A DNA stretch of 64,000 nucleotides, taken from Megachile rotundata (taxonomy: Eukaryota > Arthropoda > Insecta > Hymenoptera > Megachilidae). Below are positions 60,745 through 64,000 of this stretch, piece after piece. Position numbers and translations under genes: made by a program. The stretch covers positions 4,836,001 to 4,900,000 of the forward strand of contig NC_134983.1 of the NCBI RefSeq assembly GCF_050947335.1, written 5' to 3'. Every line of letters starts with the position of its first letter. The first letter of the stretch is position 1. The notes under the pieces were generated by a model. That model saw only the letters and a program-made list of their open reading frames with translations. It was not told the origin of the DNA and did no database searches.

Positions 60745-61126
60745 TAAAATTCTAAAATTCTAAAATTCTAAAATTCTAAAATTCTAAAATTCTAAAATTC
60801 TAAAATTCTAAAATTCTAAAATTCTAAAATTCTAAAATTCTAAAATTCTAAAATTCTAAAATTCTAAAATTCTAAAATTCTAAAATTCTAAAATTCTAAA
60901 ATTCTAAAATTCTAAAATTCTAAAATTCTAAAATTCTAAAATTCTAAAATTCTAAAATTCTAAAATTCTAAAATTCTAAAATTCTAAAATTCTAAAATTC
61001 TAAAATTCTAAAATTCTAAAATTCTAAAATTCTAAAATTCTAAAATTCTAAAATTCTAAAATTTTAAAATTCTAAAATTCCAAAATTCCAAAATTCCAAA
61101 ATTCCAAAATTCCAAAATTCCAAAAT
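60745..61126. repeat. Near-perfect octamer tandem array (TAAAATTC)n
   Basis: From 60745 to 61080 the unit TAAAATTC repeats about 42 times with one substitution (near 61061), then changes to CAAAATTC for about six units (61081-61126). On the minus strand the frame encodes repeated LEFWNFGI because 24 bp is eight codons. It is the youngest and cleanest member of the octamer family scattered over the window. Confidence 0.95.
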
Positions 61127-61149
61127 GTTTAAGCGTTTAAATTTTTTAA

Positions 61150-64000
61150 ATCCACAAATTTCCAAATAATATGGAATTTCTAAAAAAGAACTTGTACGAT
61201 TATTGATAAAATTATTTGCAATATTATCTATGAATACTTGCTGTATAATTTGTTTAAAACTTATGTAAGACTCCTTCAAAAAGTAAAATAATTCTGTATT
61301 CTTTCTCTCATCTCTGAAATACGCAAACTTTTCATATTTGTAATAGTTTTCATATTAAACAAAGATGATGTCCAATTTTTGCAATGGAACTGTATATTTT
61401 CTTTTATATACCCCGATTTCTCAGAATACTTTGCATAAAAGAGTAGAAGAGTGTACAATGTAAAAATAAACAACGTGCTTCAAATTTTTCCATGAAATTC
61501 TGTATTTTTAAATTTAAAGTATCTCACGATTTGTTGATCTTTTTTATGTTATATTTTATACGCAGAATATTTTTAAAGAATCGATTTGTGTAAAAACAAA
61601 TATGTAGCTCCGTTAAAAAAGTACAGATTCACTGTTTTTATGTGCGACTGTATATTTTTTCGCATAAACACATGGATATTCGACACGAAAAAAGTAGCGG
61701 GGTATCATGCACAAAAAATGCACTTCGTGAGATACCTTAAATTCTTGTATTCTACATTATTTTTTAAAATAAAATTCAGTTTTTTTCTTGTCCTAACGCC
61801 TTGAAAGTTTCTATCGATTTTAAAAAAAATTTGTTAGTTTAAATAATTACATGATGTTAAACAATATTTATAACATTTTATGTAACTATTTAAACTAAAC
61901 AAACTTAAAAAAGATGGATATAAGAAAGATAAGGGTAAAAAAGAAAGTGAATTTTGTTTCATAATACGTAATTAAAAAATATTTCCGTGAATTTGATCTG
62001 TTTTATCAAAAACAGAAAATCTATTCTTCTCAGCTTATTATAAAAATTACTGCATACTCTGAATGTACTTAACCGTAAATTGCTTTTTATGGCAAGTAAC
62101 ATCAAATGATACCATGTTACTACGGTTTATAAAAAATAACTAATAAATGTATTTATCCCACTTTCAAAATAAGCGGCTCAATAAATTATTCTTTTTCCGT
62201 AAAATATCAGATATTATGAGATAATACTCCGATTTTGATTTTCGGCTCGCCCAACAAACACGCATTCTCGATAATGAATTTAGCTCTCTAATAAATTCAT
62301 GCTATCAACGCATCAACGTTTCAGCTCGTCACGTTAATATAGTGCATACTCGGAGTGCTCGTCAACGTTAGTGTTATATTTGCAAATGTTATGCACACGT
62401 CCAGAAGCCGTATAATGTACACGATCAGAGCACTGACATAATAAAGATTTATTTACTTCAGTAACCTATACATACATAACCGTACCTGTTTCTCCCATAA
62501 ATCCTGAATATAATGGACCAACACAAGATTCAGCCTACCTCCATTCTGACTATGAAATTAATATGTACTGCATATAAGAATATTTTTGATAGATATTTAT
62601 ACAAATCATAGATGATTAATAAATACTGTCATATGTATAAGGTGTTAACTATACATAGAAATGAAGCGATATTTATGAATTTTTAGAAAATTTTTTATTG
62701 TTGTTAATGCATGTATATTTATGTCAGTTATTTAAAACTGAAAGTTTAAATTTGAAAATTTCAAAGATCAGACAATTCCCAAACTCGCAAGCCTGTAAAT
62801 CTAAAATATTTTAATTCGCAAGCTTAAAACGTGTCATACAAGGTCCTACACTCGGAAAACACATCGACTGTTAAAAAGATAACACAGAAAATCTATTCCA
62901 GACACAATGCAATTATTTCTCCAGAGCACCCACAAAAGAGGGAACACGTGCCAGACTGCTTTAGTTTCCAAAGAAAGTTTCGTTCGAACAATTCGCCGTA
63001 ATTTCCTTTAAACAGCAACCCGTCTCCGAGAGGCAGCAACTTTTCGTTCTTGTATTCCCGGTAGTATCTAAATCGGTATTTCAGCAACGTTGTTCCGCAA
63101 GAAGTCGTATGTAGGTGGCCACGGGTTCCGGTAGGATATTACCTTCTTCTGAGGAACGCGCTGGAATGCTCGGTATTTACGGGTACAATGAGAGAGACGG
63201 ACGTAGACCCGAGACTCGATACGCCGGGAATGGAACACACCACGGAGATTGTACTAATTAAGTCCCATCTCCCATTAATTGCCAACGTTCCTGTCTTGTC
63301 GATGCTCGTTGTTCGTCGCTATGGATGCGGACACCAGCCGTTCATCGGTGCGGCTGTGGCTACCGCTGATGTAGTTAACAGAATTTCGACATCCACATGT
63401 TCCACTTACCTAACTACTTACTTCTGATAGCTGGATTGTGAATTGCTACAACTTCGCACAAGGTTTATGATAAGACGTTTGCAAACCGAGATTTTACGAT
63501 AGTCTCGAAAATCTATTGGGCCTGGATTACTGTATACAGTTATACAAGGTAGCTCACCACATTTTGCCATCTAGATTTGCATCATTATTATTACTCATAG
63601 CAAACAATGTTTCAGATGAAGTTGAATGGTTTTGAGAGGGGCATATTCTGGTGGTATATTTTTTTTTGTAGGTGGACGTGTGAAGGCCATATGAAGGTAA
63701 TTAATGTTTTTTTAAATGGAATCATATATTTTTTAATTGCATCAGCTGATACTCCTTCATATTCTTTACAAAAAAGTATTAATCTATTTATATGAAAAAA
63801 TCATTAGTTTATGAGATATTTTAATTCTAACTTGTTAGGAAATCGTGAATTTCTGGTCAATATTATGAATTGCTTTAACTGAACAGCAAATGTTTTTCTA
63901 CATGCTTTGAGAGGTTACATGTGACCAAACGAATTGTGAGTTTTTCTTTTTTTTTTTTTTGTTACGCAGTAACAGTGAATTTTAGTCTCTGTTACGTCTC
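61150..64000. other. Right end of window: intron without recognised gene
   Basis: AT-rich to about 62200, then mixed. GC-rich patches at 62250-62420 and 62880-63430 have open frames on both strands without recognised domains. No mib1 exon and no mir-133 hairpin was seen. Confidence 0.4.

Larger units (their letters stand above)
13987..64000 (-). other. mib1: Giant intron of mib1 (open at right edge)
   Basis: From the acceptor at 13987 to the window end no further mib1 exon was found. The expected MIB/HERC repeats (VVRG-DW-WG-QDGG), ZZ finger and earlier ankyrin repeats are strongly conserved and should be visible if present. The intron is therefore at least 50 kb and falls inside the ankyrin domain just before the SAMRVLL segment. 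It hosts mir-1 on the opposite strand, many transposon relics and repeats, and several GC-rich islands. The single-intron reading is inference from absence; a missed short exon is possible. Confidence 0.7.

Noticed and set aside
60745..61126. CRISPR-like or satellite-spacer array
   Set aside because: Eight-bp units without spacers; simple tandem repeat in a eukaryote.
61064..61279. Frame with LEFWNFGILEFW repeats
   Set aside because: Direct translation of the octamer array, not a protein gene.

Overview
This is a stretch of nuclear DNA from an insect, most likely a hymenopteran and probably a bee. It is strongly AT-rich with local CpG-rich islands, has short introns in the genes at the left end and one enormous intron, and carries mariner, piggyBac-like and TA-target elements. 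Much of the spacer is degenerate AAATTTCC-like octamer strings. The two protein genes are close to their known animal orthologues. The species call is inference.

Left end (1-2350, plus strand): the 3' half of the cytoplasmic dynein light intermediate chain gene (Dlic), six exons with clean splice sites, ending just after the cargo-adaptor-binding helix. Next comes about 6.3 kb of AT-rich spacer (2351-8632) in which Dlic and the next gene converge tail to tail.

8633-13986 (minus strand): the 3' six exons of mind bomb (mib1), the E3 ubiquitin ligase that drives Delta/Serrate endocytosis in Notch signalling. They carry the last ankyrin repeats, three RING fingers and a short coiled coil. The first visible exon opens in the middle of the ankyrin domain. 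No upstream mib1 exon (MIB/HERC, ZZ, first ankyrins) was recognised in the remaining 50 kb, so 13987-64000 is read as a single giant intron.

Inside that intron, on the opposite strand, at 51572-51648, is the hairpin of muscle microRNA mir-1 with a full 22-nt mature match. It lies in a 2.3-kb GC-rich island with promoter-like and CRE-like motifs. Vertebrate MIB1 also hosts a mir-1/mir-133 cluster antisense in an intron, so the window appears to preserve an old bilaterian gene arrangement. mir-133 itself was not seen.

The rest of the intron holds non-autonomous transposons: a deleted mariner, a TA-target MITE with perfect 56-bp ends, a piggyBac-like element with 13-bp ends, a pair of short TTAA MITEs, three foldback elements and a CAGGGT-ended element. 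It also holds tandem and degenerate repeats, including a near-perfect octamer array of about 42 copies, and several GC-rich islands that may be regulatory. Two weak candidate exons (23.4 kb plus, 18.0 kb minus) could belong to nested genes or to the mir-1 primary transcript.
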